From contig CAYFGT010000002.1 in NCBI GenBank assembly GCA_964343075.1, positions 62,001 through 126,000 of the forward strand: DNA of 64,000 nt, in the 5' to 3' direction. The stretch comes from UBA2588 sp964343075 (lineage in GTDB: Bacteria > Chloroflexota > Dehalococcoidia > Lucifugimonadales > UBA3495). The notes beneath the pieces were generated by a model, which saw nothing but the letters and a program-made list of their open reading frames with translations, had not been told where the DNA came from and ran no database searches. The translations under genes and the position numbers were made by a program. The number at the start of each line of letters is the position of its first letter. Position 1 is the stretch's first letter. This document shows, in pieces, positions 43,373 through 51,961 of the stretch.

Positions 43373-44740
43373 CTACGGACTCTGGATTCTTGGTAATGAG
43401 TTAAATCTGACATAGTTTTCATTAAATACCAAATTCATACTACCTGTTGGGCCGTGCCTATGTTTGGAAACAATAATTTCTGCTATTCCTTTTGGATACG
43501 GTTTATCAGGGAACATGCTGTCCCACTCTGATTCGGTGTAGTATACGTCTTCTCTATATATGAAAAATACGACGTCAGAATCTTGTTCTATAGAGCCTGA
43601 GTCTCGTAGATCTGATAATTGAGGCCTATGGGATGGTCTATTTTCTATGACTCTGCTTAATTGGGATAATGTTAATATAGGAATATTCAAATCTCTTGCC
43701 ATACCTTTAATTGACCTAGATATGTGACTAATTTCTTGTACTCGATTTGTAACTGCAGAAGCTGATGTCCCTTGTATAAGTTGTAAATAATCTATAACTA
43801 GCATGTCAAGGCCATGTTCTAGGGCTAATCGTCTACTTTTTGTTTGCATTTCTAGGATAGATTGAAAGGGAGTGTCGTCAATAAATAAGGGAATGTCTGA
43901 TAACTGTCCTATGGAATCTGTAATTCTTTGTTCGTCAGCTTCTGTAACTAGGCCTAAACGTAATCTGTGCGCATCCACTTCCGCTTCAGATGCTAACATT
44001 CTCATGGCGAGTTGTTCTCGACTCATTTCAAGACTGAAAATACCTACTTTGAGTCCATTTTTAGCGGCGGTCACAGCCATGCTCACAGCAAGAGAGCTTT
44101 TACCCAGTCCTGGTCTCGCTCCTAACACTACCATATCCGATCTTTGCAATCCTCCCAACAACTGGTCAAAGTCTTCGTAGCCGGTCATGATAGGGCCAGA
44201 TGAAATGTCTAATTCATCAGCAAAAGTAGCTCGGTCTTCTAAATATTCATCAAAGATCTGTCTTAGTGGAGCGAATCCTCTATTAGTTGCAACGTCACTT
44301 ATTTGGAATATCAAGTCTTCTGCTTGCCTGATAGATACATCAACGTCTTCATTGTCTGCATATCCGATAGCTGAAATTTTAGTTGCTGCATCTATAAGTT
44401 GACGCATTTTAGAAGCTCTGGATATGAGGTTTGCATAATATTCAGCATTGACTGAGGTTGGGGTTATCGCGATTAAGTGGCTTAGATAGGCCATTCCTCC
44501 AACTGTGTCTAAATGATCGTTTCTACTAAGTTCTCTGGATAATGTTATCTGATCTATTACTTCACTTCTTTCGATTAGTTTCGTGCAGGCAGCGAAACAA
44601 AGACGATTTTTTTCTCTGTAGAAATCATCAGGATTTATGCGATGCGATACTTTGAGAAAAGCATCGCTGTCTATCAAAATCGAGCCTAAGACGGCCTCTT
44701 CGGCTACTATATCATGTGGCAGAAGTTGTTCTGCATACAT
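43373..44740 (-). CDS. dnaB: Replicative DNA helicase
   Basis: Hexameric 5'-3' replicative helicase. The 455-residue protein has the N-terminal helical domain (QLLPHDIVAEEAVLGSIL), the RecA-type core with Walker A GARPGLGKSS (Lys214), the Walker-B-type LDMLVIDYLQLI, and IYREDVYYTESEWDSMFPD in the C-terminal section followed by SKHRHGPTGSM, the arginine finger region. It lies 2 bases after the rplI stop and 4 bases before dnaD, a conserved rplI-dnaB order. There is no intein or insertion. Confidence 0.96.
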   Translation of the reverse strand: MYAEQLLPHDIVAEEAVLGSILIDSDAFLKVSHRINPDDFYREKNRLCFAACTKLIERSEVIDQITLSRELSRNDHLDTVGGMAYLSHLIAITPTSVNAEYYANLISRASKMRQLIDAATKISAIGYADNEDVDVSIRQAEDLIFQISDVATNRGFAPLRQIFDEYLEDRATFADELDISSGPIMTGYEDFDQLLGGLQRSDMVVLGARPGLGKSSLAVSMAVTAAKNGLKVGIFSLEMSREQLAMRMLASEAEVDAHRLRLGLVTEADEQRITDSIGQLSDIPLFIDDTPFQSILEMQTKSRRLALEHGLDMLVIDYLQLIQGTSASAVTNRVQEISHISRSIKGMARDLNIPILTLSQLSRVIENRPSHRPQLSDLRDSGSIEQDSDVVFFIYREDVYYTESEWDSMFPDKPYPKGIAEIIVSKHRHGPTGSMNLVFNENYVRFNSLPRIQSP

Positions 44741-44742
44741 GA

Positions 44743-45192
44743 CTATTCTTCAGAAGTGGCTATAATTTGGATGTCAGCGGTTATTTCGTTTGCTAGTCTT
44801 AAGGTGACGTTGTAATCTCCAGGCTCTCTAATTGCTTCCATAACATCTAATAGTCTTCTTTCAATTGTCCTGCCCAAGATTTCACTCAGTTCATCTGCGA
44901 CTCTAGTACCAGTAATAGCTCCGTAGTATCTGCCTGTAGGAGTAACTCTTCCAGAAATCTCTACTGAAGTACCTTCAATCAATTTGGCAAGTTCCGCCAT
45001 TTCTTCGGTTACTTTGATTCTTGCAAGATCTCCTGCGTGCTTGATTTTGTGCAGTCGCTTTAGGGCGTCTTGTGTAACTAATTCCGCATATTTCTTAGGG
45101 ATTAGGTAGTTTCTAGCGTAGCCGTCTGCTACATTTTTTATTTGTCCTGCTTCGGCTGTGCCTGGCACATCTTGTAAAAATACTACTTCCAT
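44743..45192 (-). CDS. rplI: Large ribosomal subunit protein bL9
   Basis: A 149-residue ribosomal protein with the N-terminal MEVVFLQDVPGTAEAGQIKN domain, cut here as MEVVFLQDVPGTAEAG, YARNYLIPKKYAE, a long connecting helix and the C-terminal GRYYGAITGTRVADEL domain. It leads the replication operon. A -10 (TATAAT at 45223-45228, minus strand) and an AAGG ribosome site precede it. Confidence 0.97.
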   Translation of the reverse strand: MEVVFLQDVPGTAEAGQIKNVADGYARNYLIPKKYAELVTQDALKRLHKIKHAGDLARIKVTEEMAELAKLIEGTSVEISGRVTPTGRYYGAITGTRVADELSEILGRTIERRLLDVMEAIREPGDYNVTLRLANEITADIQIIATSEE

Positions 45193-45222
45193 ACTCGAAC
45201 CTTCATGAATTTATGAGGTATC

Positions 45223-45228
45223 ATTATA
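45223..45228 (-). promoter_or_regulatory. -10 of the rplI-dnaB-dnaD-dnaC operon
   Basis: TATAAT on the minus strand, 30 bases before the rplI start. No clear -35 is found at 16-18 bases. Confidence 0.45.
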
Positions 45229-45253
45229 CATTAATGAATAAGAAAAGTGGGAA

Positions 45254-46021
45254 TTACACTGATTTCACACATTTCATAACAACACATGGCCAAGAGAAAT
45301 GAATATCATCATCTTTAAATGTGATTTGGAATGCTTCCTGCGTTTCGGGGCTAGCCTTGATAAATTTTTGTTGTAAATATTCACTGAATGTTTTTGAGAC
45401 TCCAGTACGACCTACCCAGCTACTAAATACTAGATGAATTCTAGTTAATTGACTGGTTTGTGTATTAAATCCATACTCGTTTATAAGGCCATTTATTTCG
45501 GAAATTCTCCGATTCCGGATATGAGATGGGTCTCTTTCCTCTTCGATTTCGTTTAACCAGTGGTCTAAATGATCATCTTCTGGGCTGATACTGTCTGCTA
45601 AGATCATGATGCCACCAGGTTTTAGAATTCGGGCACATTCTTTAATGTACTGTGAAAATTCAGGAAAATGATGCCCAGCTTTTCGACAGGTTACCAGTTC
45701 TATAGAGTCGCTCATTAATGGGATTTTTTCAGCTACGTTTTGGATGGCGAAGATATTTGTGGCATTCGTATAGAGACATGCTTTGATTGTCTGATTAAGC
45801 ATTGGGCGAGTAGGGTCGCTCGCAATTACTGTTTGTGAAAATCTGGAGATACTCAGAGCTGTGAACCCCGCTCCTGTGCCTACATCAACAGAGGTTTTGA
45901 AATAATGTCCTGAGAGCATGTTTTCGATAATATCTAAACTATCGTCACGGACATGGACAGAACTTTGAGCATAGGCTTCGGCGTTTGTGCCAAATATTTC
46001 TTGAGCTTTAGATCTTGTCAT
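45254..46021 (-). CDS. SAM-dependent methyltransferase (class I)
   Basis: A 255-residue class I methyltransferase with the SAM-binding motif I DVGTGAGFTALSI, motif II VIASDPTRPML and motif III-like LKPGGIMILADSI. The CRKAGHHFPEFSQY segment before motif III and long C-terminal part are like those of UbiE/UbiG-type enzymes acting on small molecules, perhaps quinones or other metabolites. It starts 7 bases after the stop of a tiny membrane-peptide gene and is the last of a three-gene run. Confidence 0.83.
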   Translation of the reverse strand: MTRSKAQEIFGTNAEAYAQSSVHVRDDSLDIIENMLSGHYFKTSVDVGTGAGFTALSISRFSQTVIASDPTRPMLNQTIKACLYTNATNIFAIQNVAEKIPLMSDSIELVTCRKAGHHFPEFSQYIKECARILKPGGIMILADSISPEDDHLDHWLNEIEEERDPSHIRNRRISEINGLINEYGFNTQTSQLTRIHLVFSSWVGRTGVSKTFSEYLQQKFIKASPETQEAFQITFKDDDIHFSWPCVVMKCVKSV

Positions 46022-46028
46022 AATATTT

Positions 46029-46130
46029 TCAGTTATTAAGCAGGTAAATTCTGATGCAATAATACAGTAATACTAAAAACAACGTTATTATTGACCCGAT
46101 CAGTAGTTTTATTAAATTAATTTTGTTCAT
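46029..46130 (-). CDS. Tiny single-span membrane peptide, 33 residues
   Basis: An ORF encoding MNKINLIKLLIGSIITLFLV and then a short LLYYCIRIYLLNN tail. It is one hydrophobic helix with a basic N-terminus. The ATG lies one base after the stop of the upstream 142-residue gene (TAA-t-ATG) and the stop lies 7 bases before the methyltransferase gene, so translational coupling is likely. Function unknown; the coupling is the best evidence that it is real. Confidence 0.55.
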   Translation of the reverse strand: MNKINLIKLLIGSIITLFLVLLYYCIRIYLLNN

Positions 46131-46131
46131 A

Positions 46132-46560
46132 TTAGTCAGTCATTAATTTTTTTAATTTGGGTACGTCAACATAAAAATAATTATAGTATTCTGAAATAAC
46201 TGTCCAGAAACCATCATTATCGGTTTGGCTGCCATCTACTTCCCCGAACCACATAGGTAATTGAGATTGGAGATCTTCTAATACACTTTGGCCGTGAGTT
46301 ATCAAGTGTTCGATTCCATCGTTTGTAATTACATATTTCTTGCTAGAGGTAGTTGTTAACATGTTGCGATCGAGAAGTGATTTGATACAAGTACGGATCC
46401 TATCAGGCATACTCGCACTTATCTTTGATTGAATTTGAGAGCTTACACCTTTTACTATTATCTTGTCTGCTATAGTAATAATGTCTTCATAGGATTGGCC
46501 TTCTTTGGGATGATTTAACGCGTTGTAATTAAGTACAAACATTTCATAATGTTTATTCAT
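46132..46560 (-). CDS. Hypothetical winged-helix-like protein, 142 residues
   Basis: I do not recognise this protein by family. The middle (MPDRIRTCIKSLLDRNMLTT then KYVITNDGIEHLITHG) has the pattern of a winged helix: two helices, the turn-rich beta wing and the N-terminal helix after VSSQIQSKISA. It may be a DNA-binding regulator of the small operon it leads. No metal or membrane features are present. It is divergent from the tRNA-Pro/Arg pair. Confidence 0.6.
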   Translation of the reverse strand: MNKHYEMFVLNYNALNHPKEGQSYEDIITIADKIIVKGVSSQIQSKISASMPDRIRTCIKSLLDRNMLTTTSSKKYVITNDGIEHLITHGQSVLEDLQSQLPMWFGEVDGSQTDNDGFWTVISEYYNYFYVDVPKLKKLMTD

Positions 46561-46646
46561 TTTCTTACCGTCTAAGATTTTCTTTATAATCAGCGATTAT
46601 GTCTGATTCCAAGTTTGTGATCATGGTTAGCAAAGAGTTCCTAAGT

Positions 46647-46720
46647 GGTCGGGGTGATAGGATTTGAACCTACGACCTCCTGTTCCCAAAACAGGCGCGC
46701 TACCCCTGCGCTACACCCCG
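46647..46720 (-). tRNA. tRNA-Pro (UGG)
   Basis: A 74-nt cloverleaf with encoded CCA. Acceptor CGGGGTG pairs with CACCCCG; the D-arm is GCGC/GCGC and the anticodon loop is UUUGGGA (anticodon UGG). The T-arm holds GGTTCAAATCC. Confidence 0.93.
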
Positions 46721-46725
46721 ATAAA

Positions 46726-46800
46726 TGGTACCCCCGGAGAGGGTCGAACTCTCGTCTCAGGCTCCGGAGGCCAGCGCTCTATCCACTGAGCTACGGGGGC
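46726..46800 (-). tRNA. tRNA-Arg (CCG)
   Basis: A 75-nt cloverleaf with CCA, 5 bases from tRNA-Pro. Acceptor GCCCCCG pairs with CGGGGGU (first pair G-U), the D-arm is GCTC/GAGC, the anticodon loop CUCCGGA gives CCG, and the T-arm has AGTTCGACCC. Confidence 0.92.
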
Positions 46801-46915
46801 CTAGAGCTATTAAGAATACCATGGCTCTCAGATACAAACAAGAACTTTGATTTTGTGTGCGTAGACAAAATAACTTACTGAATATAGACTAGATTTGATT
46901 TAAGAGGAGGGTATC

Positions 46916-47968
46916 ATGCCAAATTTTGAACCAGAACATTTAGAGAAACTAGCTTTTGCTATCTACGTCGCAAAGGGTACTCCAGAAGAAGAAGCTAGCG
47001 TAGTAGCATCTCACCAAGTGAAAGCGAATTTAGTTGGACATGACTCACATGGAGTAATTCATATTCCTGAATATTGCGAACGGATTGACAAAGGGCACAT
47101 AGTCCCAGGAGCTGCATTTGATATCTTGAGTGAAACCGACTCGACAGCAGTTATTGATGGTAATTGGGGCTTTGGATTTGTCGTCACTGAGAAAGCTATG
47201 AAAATGGCTATCGAAAAATCTAAATCCACAGGAGTTGCTACTTTGACGGTTAAACGTCAGAGCCATATAGGTCGGTTAGGAGACTATGCAACTATGGCTC
47301 TCAATGCCAACATGATTGGTTTGATAACCGCAGATTCAGGAGCAGGTCCCAAGGCAGTTGCACCTTTTGGTGGTAGAGCTAGAAGACTTGGAACTAATCC
47401 AATATGTATAGGCGTTCCAAGTGATTTGGATGGACCGGTAGTCCTTGATATGGCTACAAGTGCAGTTGCGGCAGGTAAAATTAGTCTTGCTAGAAACAGA
47501 GGAGAAGAGGTCCCATTAGGATGGATAGTCGATAAAGATGGTAATCCGACTACTGATCCTAATGACTACTACGCTGGAGGAGCGATATTGCCGGTGGGGG
47601 CTGACCAAGGACATAAAGGGTATGGTCTATCATTTATGGTAGAAATGTTTTCAGGATTGTTTACTGGTTTAGGTTTCGGCATAGATCCTCAGGCTAGACA
47701 CAATGATGGATGTTTTATTAGTGTATACAATGTTGAATACTTTAGACCGTTACAAGAATTTAAAACAAGCGTTAAAGAATTTGCAGAATTCATTAAAACA
47801 TCGCCCCCAGCTGCGGGTTTCTCCGAAGTCTTCTACCCAGGAGAAGTTGAACATATAACTGAGCAAAAAAGACGAGCTGAAGGAATTTACATCGAAGATG
47901 AAACTTGGAGGCAAATAACTGAATTAGCTAGTTCTTTGAATGTACCTGACAGTATAATTAATAATTAA
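46916..47968 (+). CDS. Malate/L-lactate dehydrogenase (LDH2 family) protein
   Basis: A 350-residue member of the LDH2/MDG2 family of NAD(P)-dependent 2-hydroxyacid or ketone oxidoreductases. Conserved features are NLVGHDSHGVIHIPEY near residue 40, GLITADSGAGPKAV and the TNPICIGVPS motif, and DMATSAVAAGKISLARNRGE near residue 185. Family members act on L-lactate, malate, ureidoglycolate or 2,3-diketogulonate. It is followed 13 bases later by tRNA-Ser and preceded by an AGAGGAGGG ribosome site. Substrate not determinable. Confidence 0.88.
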   Translation: MPNFEPEHLEKLAFAIYVAKGTPEEEASVVASHQVKANLVGHDSHGVIHIPEYCERIDKGHIVPGAAFDILSETDSTAVIDGNWGFGFVVTEKAMKMAIEKSKSTGVATLTVKRQSHIGRLGDYATMALNANMIGLITADSGAGPKAVAPFGGRARRLGTNPICIGVPSDLDGPVVLDMATSAVAAGKISLARNRGEEVPLGWIVDKDGNPTTDPNDYYAGGAILPVGADQGHKGYGLSFMVEMFSGLFTGLGFGIDPQARHNDGCFISVYNVEYFRPLQEFKTSVKEFAEFIKTSPPAAGFSEVFYPGEVEHITEQKRRAEGIYIEDETWRQITELASSLNVPDSIINN

Positions 47969-47981
47969 GGTTATTAATTTA

Positions 47982-48071
47982 GGAGAGATGGCTGAGCGGT
48001 TGAAGGCGCTGGTCTCGAAAACCGGTATATCCTTTCGGGTATCGTGGGTTCGAATCCCACTCTCTCCGCCA
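47982..48071 (+). tRNA. tRNA-Ser (CGA)
   Basis: A class II tRNA of 90 nt with a long variable arm (GTATATCCTTTCGGGTATC) and encoded CCA. Acceptor GGAGAGA pairs with TCTCTCC, and the anticodon loop CUCGAAA gives CGA. Confidence 0.95.
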
Positions 48072-48086
48072 TCAATAGAGGTGTAA

Positions 48087-49502
48087 ATGACGAGACGTGT
48101 CATTCACTGGTTTCGGCAAGATCTAAGGTTATCAGATAATCCTGCACTGTTTAATGCTTGTAAAGCCGGTAAAGTGCTACCTGTATTTATCTACGATGCT
48201 GTTTCTCTTCCAGAGCTTGGACATAGATCAAAATGGTGGTTATATCATTCCCTTCAATCATTGAATCATTCTTTGGATGGAAGATTGAAGATTTTCGAAG
48301 GTGATACGCAAGACATCTTCCTAGACATTATTAAAAAATACAATCCGAATCAGGTTTTTTGGAACAAAGTGTATTCCCCAGATAATTTGGCTTTGGACTC
48401 CAAATTGCTGCGTATATTGAAAGCTTCGAACATTCAACATGAAATTTATAATGGTACATTGTTATGGGACCCTGAAAAAATCCTTAATCAGGACCACTCG
48501 CCTTATAAGGTGTTCACTCCTTTTTATAAGAAAGCTTGTAGTTATCCCGATAGTCCGGAACTGCCTGTAGGAATGCCTGATATTCATGTAATAGATGATG
48601 TCTTTGACGGGATTGATGTTGATGATTTAGATCTTTTGTCACAAGAACAGATTAGTGACAGACTACATGCTAGTTGGTTAATAGGTGAGGCTCATGCTAG
48701 GAGACAGTTGAATAATTTTGTATCTAATAGCCTTCCTAATTATAAACATGGAAGAGATTTTCCTTCTTTACCTAACGTATCTAGATTGTCACCGTACCTG
48801 CATTTTGGAGAAATCTCTCCTAATTATGTGTGGCATGAAGTGTTGAATGTAAATAGATTCACTGATTTTAATGCTGAAAAATTTCTTACAGAATTAAGTT
48901 GGCGTGAATTTGCACATTATCTGTTATATCACTTCCCTGATCTACCTTCTAAAAACTTGCAACATAAATTCGATAAATTTCCTTGGTCAAACAACTATAA
49001 ATACTTAGAACTATGGAAACAAGGTATGACGGGGTATCCCATAATTGATGCCGGGATGAGAGAATTGATTCAAACAGGGTACATGCATAATCGACTGCGT
49101 ATGATAGTTGGTTCGTTTCTAGTAAAGAATTTATTGCAACACTGGCATTTAGGTAGGGATTGGTTCTGGAACCTTTTGGTGGATGCTGACATAGCTAATA
49201 ATAGCGCAGGCTGGCAATGGGTAGCAGGATGTGGTTCGGATGCAGCTCCATATTTTAGAGTTTTTAATCCCGTGTTGCAGGGAAAAAAATTTGATCCAAA
49301 TGGTGAATATATTAGGAGATATATTCCGGAATTGAGGGAAGTACCATCTGAGTACATATTTACGCCATGGGAAGCACCAAATTCAGTATTAGGTCACTCC
49401 GGAGTCGTTTTGGGTAAGGACTACCCATTTCCTATAGTGGATTTAAAAGAATCTAGAGTCCAGGCGTTAGAAGCATTTGACAACCTAAAGATTGATAAAT
49501 AG
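48087..49502 (+). CDS. phrB: Deoxyribodipyrimidine photolyase (class I CPD photolyase)
   Basis: Light-driven flavin enzyme that repairs cyclobutane pyrimidine dimers. The 471 residues show the N-terminal antenna domain (VIHWFRQDLRLSDNPAL), the central SRLSPYLHFGEISP segment and the FAD site with TELSWREFAHYLL, the GAGW-like motif NNSAGWQWVAGCG, and the DAAPYFRVFNP signature. Its presence suggests life in sunlit water. It starts 15 bases after tRNA-Ser and is followed by the LLM oxidoreductase gene after 50 bases. Confidence 0.94.
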   Translation: MTRRVIHWFRQDLRLSDNPALFNACKAGKVLPVFIYDAVSLPELGHRSKWWLYHSLQSLNHSLDGRLKIFEGDTQDIFLDIIKKYNPNQVFWNKVYSPDNLALDSKLLRILKASNIQHEIYNGTLLWDPEKILNQDHSPYKVFTPFYKKACSYPDSPELPVGMPDIHVIDDVFDGIDVDDLDLLSQEQISDRLHASWLIGEAHARRQLNNFVSNSLPNYKHGRDFPSLPNVSRLSPYLHFGEISPNYVWHEVLNVNRFTDFNAEKFLTELSWREFAHYLLYHFPDLPSKNLQHKFDKFPWSNNYKYLELWKQGMTGYPIIDAGMRELIQTGYMHNRLRMIVGSFLVKNLLQHWHLGRDWFWNLLVDADIANNSAGWQWVAGCGSDAAPYFRVFNPVLQGKKFDPNGEYIRRYIPELREVPSEYIFTPWEAPNSVLGHSGVVLGKDYPFPIVDLKESRVQALEAFDNLKIDK

Positions 49503-49552
49503 TCAACATAATATATACTCATACATTACAAATAATAATTGGTAGGTAACGA

Positions 49553-50590
49553 ATGAAATTTTCTAACTTTTTGTTCCCTGAAAGTAAAGTGCCAGATCTG
49601 GACTACGATGTAATAACAGAGTCTTTACAAGAAGCTCAACTGTGTGATCGATTGGGCTTTGATACTGTGTGGTTGGCAGAACATCATTTTGATGGTGGTT
49701 GCGCTTACGTAGACCCTATGACATTTGCTTCTGCTATTGCTAGTTCCACACAACGTATCAGGGTTGGCTTCGCTGTTGCTCAAATGGCTTTGCATCATCC
49801 CATACGTTTTGCAGAGCAAGTGTCTTTGATCGACAATTTAAGCGGAGGACGTATAACAGTCGGTGTTGGAAGAGGTACAGCCTATAATTATTATGAATTT
49901 AGAGGATTTGGAGTAGACCCAACGGAATCCGCAGAAAGATTGTTAGAAATCGAAGAAATATTGTCAAAGGTATGGACCACTGATAATTATAAACATTCAG
50001 GGCAGTTTTGGGACATAGATTTGCCGGCCTTGCGTCCAGCAGTAGTGCAAAAACCACATCCTCCAGTGATAAGAGCTTGCTCGGGAGAAGAATCTATAAA
50101 AGAAATGGCAAGTACTAATCGTCCGTTCTTGATGAATGTGCAGACAAATGAAGTGACGGCTGGTCGGGTTAATATTTATAGGGAAACGATGAAGGCAAGT
50201 AATTACGATGAAAGTCAAATTGAAAAAAATCTACAAAACTCTTGGGTTTGGAGAAACATAGTAATCGCTGATACTGATAAAGAAGCAGAAGAGATTGGTG
50301 TCGACAATTTTGTAAATATGCGAAAATTTCTTACTGAAAATAGAACCAAATACAATACACAAGAAGAATTGAGTTCTCAGGCTGCAGTAACAACAAAGAG
50401 AGCTTTAGATACGGTCGAACATGGTTTAATAGTGGGATCTCCAGATACGGTGTCAGAAAAGCTTGAAGCGATTAATGCTACGGGGATCGGTGGCATGATT
50501 ATTCATTTTAGATTGGGTGCTATGTCTTGGGCTGAAACTCAGCATAGCTTGAATCTGTTTGCCGAAAAAGTAATGCCCAATTTTCAATAA
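49553..50590 (+). CDS. LLM-class flavin-dependent oxidoreductase (luciferase-like)
   Basis: A 345-residue bacterial-luciferase-like barrel protein using FMN or F420. The N-terminal FSNFLFPESK, DTVWLAEHHFDGGCAY and RITVGVGRGTAYNYYEF segments and a late GSPDTVSEKLEAI typical of the LLM family are seen. The AEHHF run resembles FMN-dependent monooxygenases. It follows the photolyase gene, convergent with the UMF1 transporter. Substrate unknown; such enzymes are abundant in SAR202-type genomes. Confidence 0.9.
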   Translation: MKFSNFLFPESKVPDLDYDVITESLQEAQLCDRLGFDTVWLAEHHFDGGCAYVDPMTFASAIASSTQRIRVGFAVAQMALHHPIRFAEQVSLIDNLSGGRITVGVGRGTAYNYYEFRGFGVDPTESAERLLEIEEILSKVWTTDNYKHSGQFWDIDLPALRPAVVQKPHPPVIRACSGEESIKEMASTNRPFLMNVQTNEVTAGRVNIYRETMKASNYDESQIEKNLQNSWVWRNIVIADTDKEAEEIGVDNFVNMRKFLTENRTKYNTQEELSSQAAVTTKRALDTVEHGLIVGSPDTVSEKLEAINATGIGGMIIHFRLGAMSWAETQHSLNLFAEKVMPNFQ

Positions 50591-50604
50591 TTGCGCCATA
50601 CACC

Positions 50605-51879
50605 TTAGGTTTTGGAGTCTGGTTTCACCTTAAGCATTATAAAAAAACCGATAACAAAAAGCACTAGCACGGAAGCCATTCCTGCTTTTGGCGACGTTAA
50701 TGCGAAGGTTACTGTCCCAAATAGGGTGGGTCCTATGAAAGCACTAACTTTCCCAGAGAATGAATAAAAGCCAAAAAATTCATATTTCTTATTTTCTGGT
50801 ATCGCTTTAGCAAAATAAACTCTACTCGCTGATTGGATTGGACCAAAGAATAAACTTAAACACATAGCGAGTAGTATGAATATGATAGGCTCCGTTATTA
50901 TTAATATAATGATACTTATCAAGGTGATAGCAACTAAGGAAATTACTATCATGTTCCAAGATCCTAAACGATGTTCTACAAAACATAGAATGCCTGAACC
51001 TAATCCAGCTGCAATGTTAGTTCCAAGAGCTAATAGGATTATCTGATTTGTGTCCATTTGAAAGACTAGTGTTGCATAGATAGCTGCTACTGCAAATATT
51101 GCATTAATTCCATCGGTATAAAACAAGCGGGCTAATAAGAAAATTACTAAGTTCTTATATTTATTGATTTCTTTAAAAGTTTCCACGAGATTTATAAAGG
51201 CTTTGTTAAAAGTGATATTTTTAGTTGTTGGAAGGGCTTTTGGCATGCATAGGAATAAAGGGGCAGAAAAAATTAGAATCCAGAATCCAGTTAATAAAAA
51301 ACTGATTCTTATATGTTCAAATGTATTCGTATTTAAATTGATAAAAGGTTCTTCTGGTACAAAAAATAAAGCATAGTAAATCCCAAATATTATGACAGTG
51401 CCGGCGTAACCTAGAGCCCATGCTAAACCCGACAGTTTGGCGTAATAAGCTGGTTTTGTGATTGCTTTTAGTTGCCCGTTGTAAATAATTTGAGATATTT
51501 CATAGGCCACATTACCTACGAATATGATGCTTGCTAGCACAATTAGTGTAAGATTGTTTGGAATAGCAAACCATAGCCCTATAGCAATTAAGGCGTATAG
51601 ACTAGTCGTCACTATTAACCAAGTTTTAGCATTATTCGAAGAATCTGAGATACTACCGACTACCGGACTCAGTAATGCAGCAAGGAAGCTGGATAAGCCT
51701 ATAGTCCAAGTCCATATAAATGTGCCCACGTTTGGATCAGGTGCAAGGATATCAACAAAGTAACGTGAAAATATGAATGTGATTATAATGGCTGACCATG
51801 CGGAATTAGCCCAGTCGTAAAGCGCCCAGGTAAATCGGATCAGCTTTGACCTCGTATTGTCTTTGAGGGTGTTAGTCAT
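50605..51879 (-). CDS. UMF1/Atg22-type MFS transporter
   Basis: A 424-residue membrane protein with about 12 hydrophobic helices. The N-terminal signature WALYDWANSAWSAIIITFIF is characteristic of the UMF1 family (vacuolar Atg22-like), followed by LSPVVGSISDSS, and the end has a KSYEFFGFYSFSGK-like KYEFFGFYSFSGKVSAF motif. It should be a cytoplasmic-membrane permease, perhaps for amino acids or sugars. Its start lies 82 bases after the end of the FAD-dependent gene. Confidence 0.86.
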   Translation of the reverse strand: MTNTLKDNTRSKLIRFTWALYDWANSAWSAIIITFIFSRYFVDILAPDPNVGTFIWTWTIGLSSFLAALLSPVVGSISDSSNNAKTWLIVTTSLYALIAIGLWFAIPNNLTLIVLASIIFVGNVAYEISQIIYNGQLKAITKPAYYAKLSGLAWALGYAGTVIIFGIYYALFFVPEEPFINLNTNTFEHIRISFLLTGFWILIFSAPLFLCMPKALPTTKNITFNKAFINLVETFKEINKYKNLVIFLLARLFYTDGINAIFAVAAIYATLVFQMDTNQIILLALGTNIAAGLGSGILCFVEHRLGSWNMIVISLVAITLISIIILIITEPIIFILLAMCLSLFFGPIQSASRVYFAKAIPENKKYEFFGFYSFSGKVSAFIGPTLFGTVTFALTSPKAGMASVLVLFVIGFFIMLKVKPDSKT

Positions 51880-51961
51880 TTGAAATCAATTTCATAATGA
51901 AAATTTAACTTGCGTAAGCTTAGATTAAGTACAGGTGACAAGGCAACAGCTGTAATCAAAT

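Noticed and set aside
46645..46881. 78-codon plus-strand frame across tRNA-Pro and tRNA-Arg
   Set aside because: It is the antisense translation of two tRNA genes, a well-known false protein pattern.
46647..48071. tRNA cluster as an integration site of a mobile element
   Set aside because: No integrase, no direct repeat of a tRNA 3' end and no change in gene character beside the tRNA-Pro, -Arg or -Ser genes.
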